Below are positions 26,102 to 34,827 of a stretch of DNA of 64,000 nt, in pieces. The stretch is from Sinorhizobium terangae (GTDB lineage: Bacteria; Pseudomonadota; Alphaproteobacteria; Rhizobiales; Rhizobiaceae): the NCBI RefSeq assembly GCF_029714365.1, contig NZ_CP121659.1, forward strand, positions 3,756,501 to 3,820,500. Direction: 5' to 3'. Each line of letters begins with the position of its first letter. The first letter of the stretch is position 1. A program made the translations under genes and the position numbers. Below the pieces are notes generated by a model. The model made no database searches and was not told the DNA's origin. It saw only the letters and a list, made by a program, of their open reading frames with translations.

Positions 26102-27459
26102 GCCTCACCCCGGATGGTCGCCTCGGCAGCAAGCGCCGCGCCAAGCAGCCGGTCGTCCTGGTGATGCGGTGCGGAGAGCAGGAAGCCGACCGGCATGCCG
26201 GCAGCGCCCGTCCCGCACGGGATGGAAACGCCGCAGAAATCGAGGAAATTGCCGATCAACGTATTGCGCAACGTCTTCGCGTTGATCTTGAAGAAAAGCT
26301 CGTCGTCGGAAAGAAGCGGTGCGACCGGCGGGGCGACATGCGGCAATGTCGGATGCGCGATCAGCTCGCCGAGCGCCAGGCTCTCGACCGTTTCATGAAT
26401 CAATTGATCGCGTGCGTCGAGAAGGGCGATGTAATCACTGAGGGTGATCTTCTCGCCGAGCCGGGTGCGGGTGACGACACGCGGATCGATCTTTGCCGCT
26501 TCGGGGCCGGCGAGGCGCTCGCGGTGGAGGGCGTAGGCTTCAGCCGTCACCAGTGCGCCATGGCGCGCCATCAGATCGAACACGGCGGCAAAGCTCGGGA
26601 AGGCTGCGCGCCTGACTCTGACGCCGGCTGCTTCCAGCCTCTTGATCGCCGCCTCGAAGGCCGCGACCACCTCCGGTTCGGCCTCGTCGAAGACGATCGT
26701 TTCCGGAATGACAAGCGAGAGATCGGCAAGCTCGGCGCGGCGGATGACCGGCGCCGTCAGGCTGTGCATGGCGGCATCCGCCCACACCGCGTCCTGCACC
26801 GTATGGCAGAGGGGGCCGAGCGCATCGAGGCTCTCGGCGAGCGGAAACACGCCCTTGATCGCATAGCGGCCGCGCGTCGCCTTGTAGCCGACGATGCCGG
26901 TCATCGCCGCCGGGATGCGCACCGAGCCGCCCGTGTCCGTGCCGATCGCGAGCGGCACAAGGCCGGCGGCGACAGCCGCGGCCGAACCGGAGGAAGAGCC
27001 GCCGGGGATCCGATGCACACCGGGCGAGGCGGGATTGCGCGGCGTTCCATAGTGCGGGTTGATGCCGAGGCCGGAGAAGGCAAACTCGCTCATGTTCGTA
27101 CGGCCGACGCTGACCATGCCGGCGGCCGCAAGCGCGCCGACCACGGGAGCGTCCGCCGCTGCGGGCGGGTTGTCCTTGAAGACGACGGAACCCGCCGTCG
27201 TCACGCTGCCGGCAAGGTCGAAAAGATCCTTCCAGGCGACGGGCAGCCCATCGAGCAGCCCGAGCGAGCGCCCGGCCTTGAGGCGGATCGAGGCGGCCTG
27301 CGCTTCCTTGATTGCACGCTCGCGCGTCAGCCCAACGAAGATCGACCGGTCCGGATGCGCTTCGATGCGATGAAACGTCTCTTCGACGAGTTTGACAGGA
27401 TCGAGCTTGCCCGACTGAACAAGGACCGCGAGGCTCGCGAGCGTTTTCTGATTGGTCAT
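26098..27459 (-). CDS. Amidase-signature family hydrolase
   Basis: 453-residue member of the amidase signature superfamily (relatives: GatA, allophanate and indoleacetamide hydrolases). The Ser-cisSer-Lys triad is in place: Lys in PVAWKDLFD, cis-Ser in GTDTGGSVRIPA, nucleophile within PGGSSSGSAAAVA. The start at 27459 has GGAG 6 bases ahead; the in-frame ATG 39 bases earlier is unlikely. First gene of the amidase-ROK-cutC operon. Substrate is unknown; an N-acyl or amide-linked cell-wall fragment would fit the setting but is speculation. Confidence 0.88.
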   Translation of the reverse strand: MTNQKTLASLAVLVQSGKLDPVKLVEETFHRIEAHPDRSIFVGLTRERAIKEAQAASIRLKAGRSLGLLDGLPVAWKDLFDLAGSVTTAGSVVFKDNPPAAADAPVVGALAAAGMVSVGRTNMSEFAFSGLGINPHYGTPRNPASPGVHRIPGGSSSGSAAAVAAGLVPLAIGTDTGGSVRIPAAMTGIVGYKATRGRYAIKGVFPLAESLDALGPLCHTVQDAVWADAAMHSLTAPVIRRAELADLSLVIPETIVFDEAEPEVVAAFEAAIKRLEAAGVRVRRAAFPSFAAVFDLMARHGALVTAEAYALHRERLAGPEAAKIDPRVVTRTRLGEKITLSDYIALLDARDQLIHETVESLALGELIAHPTLPHVAPPVAPLLSDDELFFKINAKTLRNTLIGNFLDFCGVSIPCGTGAAGMPVGFLLSAPHHQDDRLLGAALAAEATIRGEA

Positions 27460-27690
27460 TTGGTCTCCCTGGCTGGCCGCGGGACATTTCCGGCGCAACG
27501 CAGCCCTGCATCGATTTTAGGCATAGCATATCGCCCTGCGCCCCGTTTGCCAGCGGCCGGGAGAATGATCCGCGATTTTTGCGTGGCGAGACGGCGGTGC
27601 GGTACGGCCGGCAGCGCCCCGTGGACCGTCGCTGGCGGCAATTGCTGCCTATCTTGCCGTTCGCAATCGACCTGCCTACATGGGCTTGAG

Positions 27691-27800
27691 CCACCTTCTG
27701 CATGTTTCCGTCAATCATAGCCCGATTGAAGGATGAAACATGCAGCAACTGAAAGTGCTGCAGCGTCCTTTGCGCGTCTTATCAGACGCGCGGCGCTGTT
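27691..27800 (+). repeat. ABC-type mosaic repeat (family 2)
   Basis: CATGTTTCC, GATTGAAGGATGAAACATGC, AGCAACTGAAAGTGCTGCAG, then the GCGCGTCT/AGACGCGC stem and GGCGCTGTT. The repeat ends 17 bases before the start of the next gene, so it may carry or shape its leader. I see no gene in 27460-27690. Confidence 0.7.
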
Positions 27801-27817
27801 CTCGATGGAGAGCGGTC

Positions 27818-28552
27818 ATGATTCTCGATGCGGCGCGGCTTGCCTTCGCCAATCTCTTTGCGGCGGAGACCCGCGCGGTCTTCTGGAAGGTCATCGGACT
27901 GACGTTGCTGGCGCTCGTCGCACTCTGGTTTGCGGTGCGCGAGCTGTTCGTCTGGCTGGCGCTGCCTTGGTTCGACACGCTGATGCCGGGCACGCCAGAA
28001 TGGGCCGGCTGGCTCACATTCATCGTTGGCATCTTCGCGAGCCTGGGCCTGGCTCTGGCGCTCGCCCTACTACTCGCGCCGGTCACCGCACTCATCGCCG
28101 GCTTCTTCCTCGATGACGTTGCCGAGGTGATCGAGACGCGCGACTATCCCGATAGCGCGCCGGGCAAGCCGCTGCCGCTCGTGGCGGCAATGACCGGATC
28201 GGCGAAATTCCTGGGCGTCGTCATCCTCGGCAACATCGTTGCGCTCCTGCTGCTGCTCGTCCCGGGCGTCAATCTCATCGCCTTCTTTCTCGTCAACGGC
28301 TATCTGCTCGGGCGGGAATTTTTTGAGTTCGCCGCCATGCGCTATCGTCCGCCTGCCGAGGCCCGGCTCTTTCGTGTCAAGCACCGCTCGACCGTGTTTC
28401 TGGCGGGGCTTGTGCTGGCGGCCTTCCTGGCTGTGCCGCTGCTCAACCTGCTGACACCGCTCTTTGCTGCCGGCATGATGGTGCATCTCCACAAGAGGCT
28501 TTCGGCACGCGATCCCGGTTTTTCGCCTCAAAAGGCAGCAGTCGGCGCGTAG
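27818..28552 (+). CDS. EI24/CysZ-family integral membrane protein
   Basis: 244 residues with four or more long hydrophobic segments (WKVIGLTLLALVALWFAV; WLTFIVGIFASLGLALAL; FLGVVILGNIVALLLLL; STVFLAGLVLAAFLAVPL) and the family-typical VNGYLLGREFFEFAAMR, which closely resembles CysZ/EI24 proteins. CysZ imports sulfate in E. coli; the function in rhizobia is not established. I start at 27818 (MILDAARLAF) with GGAG 7 bases ahead; a longer frame runs back into the repeat. Confidence 0.82.
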   Translation: MILDAARLAFANLFAAETRAVFWKVIGLTLLALVALWFAVRELFVWLALPWFDTLMPGTPEWAGWLTFIVGIFASLGLALALALLLAPVTALIAGFFLDDVAEVIETRDYPDSAPGKPLPLVAAMTGSAKFLGVVILGNIVALLLLLVPGVNLIAFFLVNGYLLGREFFEFAAMRYRPPAEARLFRVKHRSTVFLAGLVLAAFLAVPLLNLLTPLFAAGMMVHLHKRLSARDPGFSPQKAAVGA

Positions 28553-28620
28553 TGTCGATCGCTTGACAGCGCGTTCGTCTTGGACAACTTGCCGATAACC
28601 ACAGGCGCAGGAGCAATCAT

Positions 28621-28830
28621 ATGAGCGACGCAGACGACCGGATCACGCGTCTCGAAGAAATGGTGGCGCACCAGACGAAGGTCATCGAGGAACTGTCGGA
28701 CCAGTTGGCCGAGCAGTGGAAGGTGGTCGAACAGGCCCGGGCGAAGCTCGACCGCCTGACGGAGCGCTTCCTGAGTCTCGAGGAGCAGACGCGCGATGCG
28801 ATACCGGTGACCCGCCCGCCGCATTACTAA
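28621..28830 (+). CDS. slyX: SlyX family protein
   Basis: 69-residue coiled-coil protein (RITRLEEMVAHQTKVIEELS... ending in PPHY, the family hallmark). AGGAG lies 7 bases ahead of the ATG. Function unknown in all bacteria; in E. coli it lies by slyD. It follows the membrane protein gene by 68 bases. Confidence 0.9.
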   Translation: MSDADDRITRLEEMVAHQTKVIEELSDQLAEQWKVVEQARAKLDRLTERFLSLEEQTRDAIPVTRPPHY

Positions 28831-28878
28831 GCCAGTCGAGAGAACGGGGCGCAAGCCGCGTTTCATGATGCTCCGCCG

Positions 28879-28922
28879 ACAGCGCCGCGCGTCTTTTGAG
28901 ACGCGCAAAGATCCGTAACAGT
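28879..28922 (-). repeat. ABC-type mosaic repeat, partial reverse copy
   Basis: ACAGCGCCGCGCGTCT, TTTG, AGACGCGCAAAG: only the right-hand stem part of the family-2 repeat is present. Confidence 0.5.
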
Positions 28923-28932
28923 CGAAACGAAT

Positions 28933-28964
28933 AGGCCGCCTGCTTCACTCGAAGCAGGCGGCCT
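28933..28964 (-). terminator. Terminator hairpin of the BMP-family gene
   Basis: Perfect 13-base arms (AGGCCGCCTGCTT at 28933-28945, AAGCAGGCGGCCT at 28952-28964) with a 6-base loop, 21 bases after the end of the minus-strand gene. The T-tract is weak (ATTCGTTT). Confidence 0.7.
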
Positions 28965-28985
28965 CTTGATGTCAGGTCACCGCAA

Positions 28986-29978
28986 TTAGTAGGGGCAGGA
29001 TTCGGTGCTCATGTAGTCGTGCACCTGGACCTTGCCGGCAATGATGTCGGCCTTCACCTTTTCGACCGCGTCGTGCATCTCGGGCGTGATCAGGGCCTTG
29101 TTGTTGTCGTCGAGGGCATAGCCGACGCCGTCTTCCTTGAGGCCGAGGTTGGAAATGCCGAACTCGAACTTGTCGTTCTTGGCCGCCATGAAGGATTCAT
29201 AGACGGCGACGTCGACGCGCTTCAGCATCGAGGTCAAAACCTTGCCTGGCTGCAGCATGTTCTGGTTGGAGTCGACGCCGATACCGAGCTTGCCGGCATC
29301 CGCTGCTGCCTGCAGAACGCCCACGCCGGTACCGCCGGCGGCGTGGTAGACGACGTCCGCGCCCTGGTCGATCTGGGACTTCGCGATTTCACCGCCCTTG
29401 ACCGGATCGTTCCAGGCGTCCGGCGTCGTGCCGGTATAGGCCTCGAGCACCTTGACGTCCGCGCCAACCGACTTGGCGCCGCCGACATAGCCGCAGGCGA
29501 ACTTGTGGATCAGCGGGATGTCCATGCCTCCGACAAAGCTGACTGTCTTCGACTTGGAGGCGAGACCGGCAAGCACGCCGACGAGATAGGAGCCTTCCTG
29601 CTCCTTGAAGACGATCGATTTGACGTTCGGCTTTTCGACCACCATGTCGATGATCGCGAATTTCGTATCCGGATATTCCGCGGCAATCTTCTCGAGCGAT
29701 GCCGCCCAGTTGAAGCCGGCCATCACGATCGGGCTGTTGCCGTCGCTGGCGAAGCGGCGCAGCGCCTGTTCGCGCTGGGCATCGTTGGCGATCTCGAATT
29801 CGCGGTATTCGATACCGGATTCGGTCTTGAACTTTTCGGCGCCGTTAAATGCCGCTTCGTTGAAGGATTTGTCGAACTTGCCGCCGAGATCGTAGATGAT
29901 CGCCGGCTTGATGTCGGCGGCCAGTGCCGTCGCGGACATCATGGAGAAAGCAAAGAGACCGAGAATGGTTTTTTTCAT
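28986..29978 (-). CDS. BMP/PnrA-family periplasmic substrate-binding protein
   Basis: 330 residues. Signal peptide MKKTILGLFAFSMMSATALA before ADIKPAIIYD; no lipobox cysteine, so a soluble periplasmic protein. It shows the family order YDLGGKFDKSFNEAAFNGAE near the N-terminus and GADVVYHAAGGTGVGVL in the middle. Relatives bind purine nucleosides or Bmp-type ligands for ABC import. No permease or ATPase gene is adjacent, so it is an orphan here. Start 29978 was chosen for the signal peptide; a longer open frame upstream has no homology. Confidence 0.9.
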   Translation of the reverse strand: MKKTILGLFAFSMMSATALAADIKPAIIYDLGGKFDKSFNEAAFNGAEKFKTESGIEYREFEIANDAQREQALRRFASDGNSPIVMAGFNWAASLEKIAAEYPDTKFAIIDMVVEKPNVKSIVFKEQEGSYLVGVLAGLASKSKTVSFVGGMDIPLIHKFACGYVGGAKSVGADVKVLEAYTGTTPDAWNDPVKGGEIAKSQIDQGADVVYHAAGGTGVGVLQAAADAGKLGIGVDSNQNMLQPGKVLTSMLKRVDVAVYESFMAAKNDKFEFGISNLGLKEDGVGYALDDNNKALITPEMHDAVEKVKADIIAGKVQVHDYMSTESCPY

Positions 29979-30142
29979 CGTGCAGCCCTGTTGTGCTATT
30001 GATCTTATCGGGTCTGGCGGCAGCCCAGCCAAGGCCCCCTCCGCGCAACCCGCCCCTCTCTTGTTAAGGCTTGGGTGGGCGCATCCTTGCACGGCTTCCG
30101 CAAAAAAACACTCAAAATTTTTCGGATGGTAAAAAAGATACG

Positions 30143-30168
30143 GCGCCCGGCGAGAGGTCGCCGGACGC
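30143..30168 (-). terminator. Intrinsic terminator after the small membrane protein gene
   Basis: Arms GCGCCCGGCGA (30143-30153) and TCGCCGGACGC (30158-30168), one mismatch, 4-base loop. On the minus strand the stem is followed by GTATCTTTTTT. Confidence 0.65.
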
Positions 30169-30198
30169 TCATTCCAAGGGGCAATCGGCACGCCGTTC

Positions 30199-30238
30199 CT
30201 ACAGCGCCGCGCATCTAACCAGACTCGGCGCTATAGCC
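30199..30238 (-). repeat. Degenerate ABC-type repeat end
   Basis: CTACAGCGCCGCGCATCT...GGCGCTATAG: a worn right-hand end of the family-2 repeat. Confidence 0.4.
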
Positions 30239-30242
30239 GCGA

Positions 30243-30560
30243 TCAGGCGGCAAATCGCCCGGCGGCGGGGCGTTTCTTGTAACCTGCCATCCACAGCAGC
30301 AGGGCGAGCGCCAAGAACACCGCGAAAGCGGGCCGGGCAAGGAGCCATTGCAGCGCCGCCAGCCAGATGGCAGGGCCGGCGTCGGTGCGCTGCAGGCCGT
30401 GCACCCAGTTGAGTGCATCCGGGCCAAGGGCGGCTATGGCATCGGCGAGCGAGGTCATTGCCGGCTGCGAGGCGGCAACCGACTGGATCGCGTCGACGGT
30501 CCCGGCAAGCACGGCCACCGCCAGCGCGAGAAAGCTTGCAAGCCTCAGCAGCAACCGCAT
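30243..30560 (-). CDS. Small membrane protein of unknown function
   Basis: About 105 residues: an N-terminal hydrophobic segment (MRLLLRLASFLALAVAVLAG, possibly a signal anchor), a central soluble part with LNWVHGLQRTDAGPAIWL, and a C-terminal membrane helix (PAFAVFLALALLLWMAGYKKR) with a positive end. I do not recognise the family. AGGGA precedes the ATG at 30560, while an upstream in-frame ATG at 30617 has no better site. A terminator lies 75 bases downstream. Confidence 0.65.
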   Translation of the reverse strand: MRLLLRLASFLALAVAVLAGTVDAIQSVAASQPAMTSLADAIAALGPDALNWVHGLQRTDAGPAIWLAALQWLLARPAFAVFLALALLLWMAGYKKRPAAGRFAA

Positions 30561-30718
30561 CTTCGTCCCTTCGGCCTCCATAGCCCGATGCGCGCCGATG
30601 CGCGCTTCTCCGATCATTTACGCTTGTGCGCCAAGAAATAGTCGCCGCAAGTTGCGAGTGCAACGGTCGACTTCGCCAAGGCCATCGCACAAGATGTCAA
30701 TAAACTGTCAGAAAGCAG

Positions 30719-30746
30719 TTGATCCCGCGTCGATCATCGGTATATA
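30719..30746 (+). promoter_or_regulatory. Putative promoter of tRNA-Ser
   Basis: TTGATC (30719-30724), 16 bases, TATATA (30741-30746), about 85 bases before the tRNA. Confidence 0.4.
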
Positions 30747-30835
30747 TCGCGCCCGTCCGCCGCTTCGTCCGGCGCACGCCGGAAGAGCTTGCTCTTCCCC
30801 ATCCAGCCGGATTGACCAGCGGCTGCTTCAAGGAT

Positions 30836-30925
30836 GGACAGGTGGCCGAGTGGTTGAAGGCGCACGCCTGGAACGCGTGTATACGTGAAAGCGTATCGAG
30901 GGTTCGAATCCCTCTCTGTCCGCCA
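30836..30925 (+). tRNA. tRNA-Ser (anticodon GGA)
   Basis: 90 bases, long variable arm as in serine tRNAs. Acceptor stem GGACAGG / CTCTGTCC region with encoded CCA (30923-30925). Anticodon loop CTGGAAC within the CACGC/GCGTG stem, anticodon GGA at 30870-30872, reading UCC/UCU. T-loop GGTTCGAATCC is normal. Tandem remnants of other genes lie directly downstream. Confidence 0.96.
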
Positions 30926-30945
30926 TCAACCTTTCCCAAGCGCCC

Positions 30946-31068
30946 TTATCCGAGAATTTGGACGACCTCGCCACGCTGGTTGATCGTGCGGCTTAGAATG
31001 ATTGCAATGCCCCGATCGGGCCTCGAGCGGGAAGGCGTGATCTCGACGACCTCGCTCTCGACGTGCAT
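30946..31068 (-). pseudogene. Remnant of a MaoC-like dehydratase
   Basis: A 40-codon frame whose product includes VESEVVEITPSRSRPDRG and INQRGEVVQ, the C-terminal core of MaoC/NodN-type enoyl-CoA dehydratases. The N-terminal catalytic part is absent and the frame stops at TAA early compared with the family. It lies between tRNA-Ser and emrB. Recognition is by pattern memory only. Confidence 0.5.
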
Positions 31069-31136
31069 GTATCGCCAGGACGCGTTGGGGCAGGCCACTT
31101 CATTTGATCACCTTGCCGCGAGAGACGATCGACCGC

Positions 31137-32756
31137 TCAGTGGGCGCCGCCCGCAGCGCCGGCTCCGACCTGGATCTTTCTCGTAAAGAGCAGCACGACG
31201 GCGGCGAGCGCAAGGACCGTTCCGATCACGGCGAACGTGTCGCTGAATCCGAGGATCAGAGCCTGGCGGCGCACCGTCGCGCCGATCGCGGCGATCGCCT
31301 TGTGTTGCGCAACAGCGATGTCGGAAACACCATGTGCCATGAAGTATTGCGTCAAATCGCCGATCCTGTCGCGCACCTCATCGCGATAAATCGTGACGGA
31401 TTGGCCGATGATGTTCGAATGGAACTGCTCGCGCTTGGTCAATACCGTTGCGAGCGTAGCTGTGCCAACTGCACCACCCAAATTGCGCAGCATGTTGGAA
31501 AGGCCCGAAGCGGCAGCCGCCTCGCTCGGGGCAATGCCGGCTGTCGTGATCACGGTGATTGGCGTCAACACTAACGCCTGACCTATGGCGCGCACGATGT
31601 TGGGCACGAAAAACTGGTCGCCGGCGCTATCGAGCGACAGGGTAATGTTCATGAAACAGCTTGCCGCAAAGATGCTGATGCCGACGAAGCCGATGTAGCG
31701 TGCGTCAAACCGCTTCATTAGCAGCGGCACGAGCGGAATGATGAGGAGCTGTGGCAAGCCGGTCCAGGCGAGCACGAACCCGATCTGCTCGGCATTATAA
31801 CGCTGCACCTGGCCGAGGTACTGGGGCAGGATGTAGACAGTGCCGAACAGCGCGACGCCGACCAGCACGTTGACGAGAACGCCCACGCCGAAGTTGCGTT
31901 GCTTGAGCAGGCGCAACTGAACCAGTGGCTTTGCAACCGTCAGCTCGATGACGACGAAGGCGGTGAGGAACACGGCTGCTGTCACGGCGAGCTTGACGAT
32001 GAACGGCGACTGGAACCAGTCGTCCTTGTTGCCCTCTTCGAGCACCGTCTGCAGCGCCGAAAGCCCGATCGCCATAGTGACGATGCCGGCCCAGTCGCCT
32101 TCCTTGAGCAGCGAAAGCTGCATGGGCTTCTTCTCGAGCGTAAAATAGAGCGCGATGACCATCACGAGGCTGGGCGGTGTATTGACGAAGAAGATGGACT
32201 GCCAGCCGTAGTTCTCCGTGAGATAGCCGCCAATGGTCGGGCCGATCGCCGGCGCGAAGGTGACCGACAGCGCAAACAGTGCCAACCCGAACGGTTGCTG
32301 CGCCTTTGGCAGCTTGGTCAAAACCATGGTGAAGGCCATGGGGATGAGCACGCCGCCGGCGAAGCCCTGCAGGCCGCGCAGCGCGATCATCGAGCCGAGA
32401 TCATGGGCGAAGGCGCAGGCGGCGGAAAAAAGAGGGAACAGGATGGCGTTCGCCAGCATGTAGCGTCGGAAGGAAAAGACCCGACTGAGGTAATCGGTGA
32501 GCGGGATCACCACGATCTCGCCGATTAGATAGGAGGTCGATATCCAGGCGCCATTATCGACGCCGGTGCCGATGCCGCCCTCGATATCGAGCAGCGAGGC
32601 GTTGGTGATCTGGATGTTGAGGATCGCCATGAACGCGCCGATCAGGCCGGCGAGCACTGCGATCCATGCTGTGGTGCTCGCGTTCTCGGAAAGAGTCGCA
32701 GCCGTTGCGACGGCGCCGGGGGAGCCGGACGAAAGCGTTTGCGTCGTGTTGGACAT
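31137..32756 (-). CDS. emrB: EmrB-type multidrug efflux MFS transporter (DHA2)
   Basis: 539-residue, 14-helix drug/proton antiporter. It shows the DHA2 motifs (GAWISTSYLIGEIVVIPL at the N-terminus, SRVFSFRRYMLANAILF as motif A, and the GPTIGGYLTENYGWQSIFF motif C region). GGAGGG precedes the ATG. It lies 48 bases after emrA and forms a tripartite pump with it and an outer-membrane channel encoded elsewhere. In S. meliloti EmrAB is flavonoid-inducible through the TetR protein EmrR; the divergent regulator here fits. Confidence 0.93.
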   Translation of the reverse strand: MSNTTQTLSSGSPGAVATAATLSENASTTAWIAVLAGLIGAFMAILNIQITNASLLDIEGGIGTGVDNGAWISTSYLIGEIVVIPLTDYLSRVFSFRRYMLANAILFPLFSAACAFAHDLGSMIALRGLQGFAGGVLIPMAFTMVLTKLPKAQQPFGLALFALSVTFAPAIGPTIGGYLTENYGWQSIFFVNTPPSLVMVIALYFTLEKKPMQLSLLKEGDWAGIVTMAIGLSALQTVLEEGNKDDWFQSPFIVKLAVTAAVFLTAFVVIELTVAKPLVQLRLLKQRNFGVGVLVNVLVGVALFGTVYILPQYLGQVQRYNAEQIGFVLAWTGLPQLLIIPLVPLLMKRFDARYIGFVGISIFAASCFMNITLSLDSAGDQFFVPNIVRAIGQALVLTPITVITTAGIAPSEAAAASGLSNMLRNLGGAVGTATLATVLTKREQFHSNIIGQSVTIYRDEVRDRIGDLTQYFMAHGVSDIAVAQHKAIAAIGATVRRQALILGFSDTFAVIGTVLALAAVVLLFTRKIQVGAGAAGGAH

Positions 32757-32804
32757 CGCACCCTCCTGCCAAGTTTTGGCTGGTGAGACGGGCGTCTGAC
32801 GCCC

Positions 32805-34010
32805 TCAGTTTATGTGTTTCGGCACCGAGGCAACCTCGGTCGCGGCGGATTTGGTGTCGATGGTCGGGTAGACAGACATACCCGGCCGCAGCACCACCGA
32901 AGCCGGGCTGTCGTGATCAAGCGCGATCTTCACAGGTATGCGCTGCACCACCTTCGTGAAGTTGCCCGTGGCATTGTCCGGCGGCAGCAGCGCAAACTCC
33001 TGACCGCTCGCCGGCGAGATGCTGTCCACGTGCCCCTTGAAGACCAGCCCGGGAAACGTGTCCACCTCGATTTCCACCCTCTGTCCGGGGCGGACGTCGG
33101 TGAGCTGGGTTTCCTTGTAGTTTGCGACGATATAGGCGGCATCCGTCGGCACGACCGCCATAAGCTGCGTACCCGCCTGGACATATTGACCGACACGCAA
33201 GGTGCGGTTGCCGATCACGCCGTCGATGGGCGCTGCGAGAGCGGTGTAGGAGAGGTTCAATTCGGCCTGATCCTCGGCCGCCTTGGCGCTGTCGAGCGCC
33301 GCCTTCGCTTGGGCGAGCTCCGCCTTTATCACGTCGAGCTGCTTGGTTGCATTGGCGAGCGCTGCGCTATCGCGCGTCACCGCCGCCCGCGCGGCGGCGA
33401 TGCGGGAGGCGGCCTGCTGCGCGTTCTGGATAGTGCCGAAACCCTGCTTCGCGAGCTCGGCATAGCGCTTGTCGTCATGCTCGGCGAAGGTCTCGTCGGC
33501 CTTATCGGCCTCGACCGTCGCCTTCGCCGCGTCGATCGCGGATTGCTGGGCGATGAGAGCCGACTGCTTGTTGGCGATATTGGCCTTGGCCGCCTCAACC
33601 TCGGCTTTTGCCTGCTCGAGGTTGACCTTGTAGTCACGGTCATCGATGTGGGCGAGGATCTGCCCCGCCTTTACCGGCTCGTTGTCGCCCACGAGCACCG
33701 CGGCGATGTAACCGGAGACCTTCGGAGCAATCGTCGTGCTGTCAGCCTTGACGTAGGCGTCGTCCGTCGAAATTTCGAAGCGGCCGACGGTCCAGTACTG
33801 CCACCCGAAATCGGCTGTGCCCGCCAAGGCAGCGACGCCCACCGACGCGAACAGCAGGGCACGCAGCCACCGCTTGCGTGACGCGTTCGGCCCAGTCTCA
33901 GCCGTCGCGGGAGGCATGGGAACAAGCTCGCGGGGCATGTCTATCCCCGGCGCCGCCTCGGCAGTAGGCAAGGGATTCTCGGCAGTGAAGACTGACTGGT
34001 GCTGGCTCAT
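32805..34010 (-). CDS. emrA: EmrA-type membrane fusion protein
   Basis: 401-residue HlyD-family adaptor. Cytoplasmic N-terminus, one membrane helix (WLRALLFASVGVAALAGTAD, about residue 55), then the barrel half-motif VSGYIAAVLVGDNEPVKAGQ, a long Ala-rich coiled coil (about 120-260) and the second half-motif AAPIDGVIGNRTLRVGQYVQ. The start at 34010 has AAGGAA 9 bases upstream; a longer frame runs through the operator region. It connects EmrB to an outer-membrane channel. Confidence 0.92.
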   Translation of the reverse strand: MSQHQSVFTAENPLPTAEAAPGIDMPRELVPMPPATAETGPNASRKRWLRALLFASVGVAALAGTADFGWQYWTVGRFEISTDDAYVKADSTTIAPKVSGYIAAVLVGDNEPVKAGQILAHIDDRDYKVNLEQAKAEVEAAKANIANKQSALIAQQSAIDAAKATVEADKADETFAEHDDKRYAELAKQGFGTIQNAQQAASRIAAARAAVTRDSAALANATKQLDVIKAELAQAKAALDSAKAAEDQAELNLSYTALAAPIDGVIGNRTLRVGQYVQAGTQLMAVVPTDAAYIVANYKETQLTDVRPGQRVEIEVDTFPGLVFKGHVDSISPASGQEFALLPPDNATGNFTKVVQRIPVKIALDHDSPASVVLRPGMSVYPTIDTKSAATEVASVPKHIN

Positions 34011-34056
34011 GTCCGGTTCCTTCCCGGTGTCGCGGGCGAAATGCGCCGTCCGCAAA

Positions 34057-34080
34057 TTAGGAAAATTGACATTTTCTAAA
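34057..34080. promoter_or_regulatory. Palindrome in the emrA-emrR intergenic region
   Basis: GAAAAT (34061-34066), TGAC, ATTTTC (34071-34076), with outer TT/AA pairs. It lies 47 bases before emrA and 40 before emrR, the AT-richest spot of the region. It is the likely EmrR operator. Confidence 0.5.
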
Positions 34081-34119
34081 ATATGCAGGAATATTCCGGA
34101 AGTCAACGGAATTTGGAAA

Positions 34120-34827
34120 ATGATCATGGTTCATAATACCAAAGTCGCAAAACGCCGCGGACGACCGCAGATCCGGCCGGACGAGGAGACGCGACGGCTG
34201 GTCATTGACGCCGCGCGCCAGGAGTTTCACGCCAATGGCTATGCCGGCGCCAGCATGGCACGTGTGGCGGAGCGCGCCGGCGTCTCCACCAAGACGATGT
34301 ATCGTTTGATCCCAACCAAGGAGGAGTTGTTCGGAAGTGTCATCTCCGAGCGCATTTCGCGCTATATGCTGGAACTGGACGAGGAGCATCTCGACATGCT
34401 TCCGCTCGAGCGAGCCCTCGAGCACATACTCTTCACCTACGGGACCCTGACCCTGGACGAGGACACGGTCTTAAGTCTTCGTCTCGTCTTCGCCGAATGC
34501 GATCGCTTTCCGGAGATCGCCGCGGCTTTCTCGGAGCTCGCTATCCGTCGCACGACCGAAAGCATGGAGGCGTGGCTGAAGCGACAGCTCGACCGCCGAG
34601 AAATCGAGATCGACGATCCGTCGACAGCCATCGGAATGCTCAGAGGCATGATGATCATGGAACCGCAGCGCGCCGTCATGCTGGGCCAGCGTAGGCCGCC
34701 AGATCGCGCCGAGATCGCCGGGCGGGCTCGCTATTGCGCGCGCCTTTTCCTGGACGGATGCCGGCCGCGGCGCTTCTCCGGACAGGAAACCACTGGCTCG
34801 GAGCAACGTCTCGGTCCGCCCCGGTAA
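34120..34827 (+). CDS. emrR: TetR-family repressor of emrAB
   Basis: About 235 residues. Basic N-terminus (KRRGRPQIRPDEETRR), helix-turn-helix GYAGASMARVAERAGVSTKTMYRLIPTKEELF (about residues 35-65), then a helical ligand domain (AefR-like C-terminus). Divergent from emrA, with a palindrome between the two genes. Starts at 34120 and 34126 are both possible. In S. meliloti the homologous EmrR represses emrAB until flavonoids such as luteolin are present; the name is by homology and context. Confidence 0.85.
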   Translation: MIMVHNTKVAKRRGRPQIRPDEETRRLVIDAARQEFHANGYAGASMARVAERAGVSTKTMYRLIPTKEELFGSVISERISRYMLELDEEHLDMLPLERALEHILFTYGTLTLDEDTVLSLRLVFAECDRFPEIAAAFSELAIRRTTESMEAWLKRQLDRREIEIDDPSTAIGMLRGMMIMEPQRAVMLGQRRPPDRAEIAGRARYCARLFLDGCRPRRFSGQETTGSEQRLGPPR

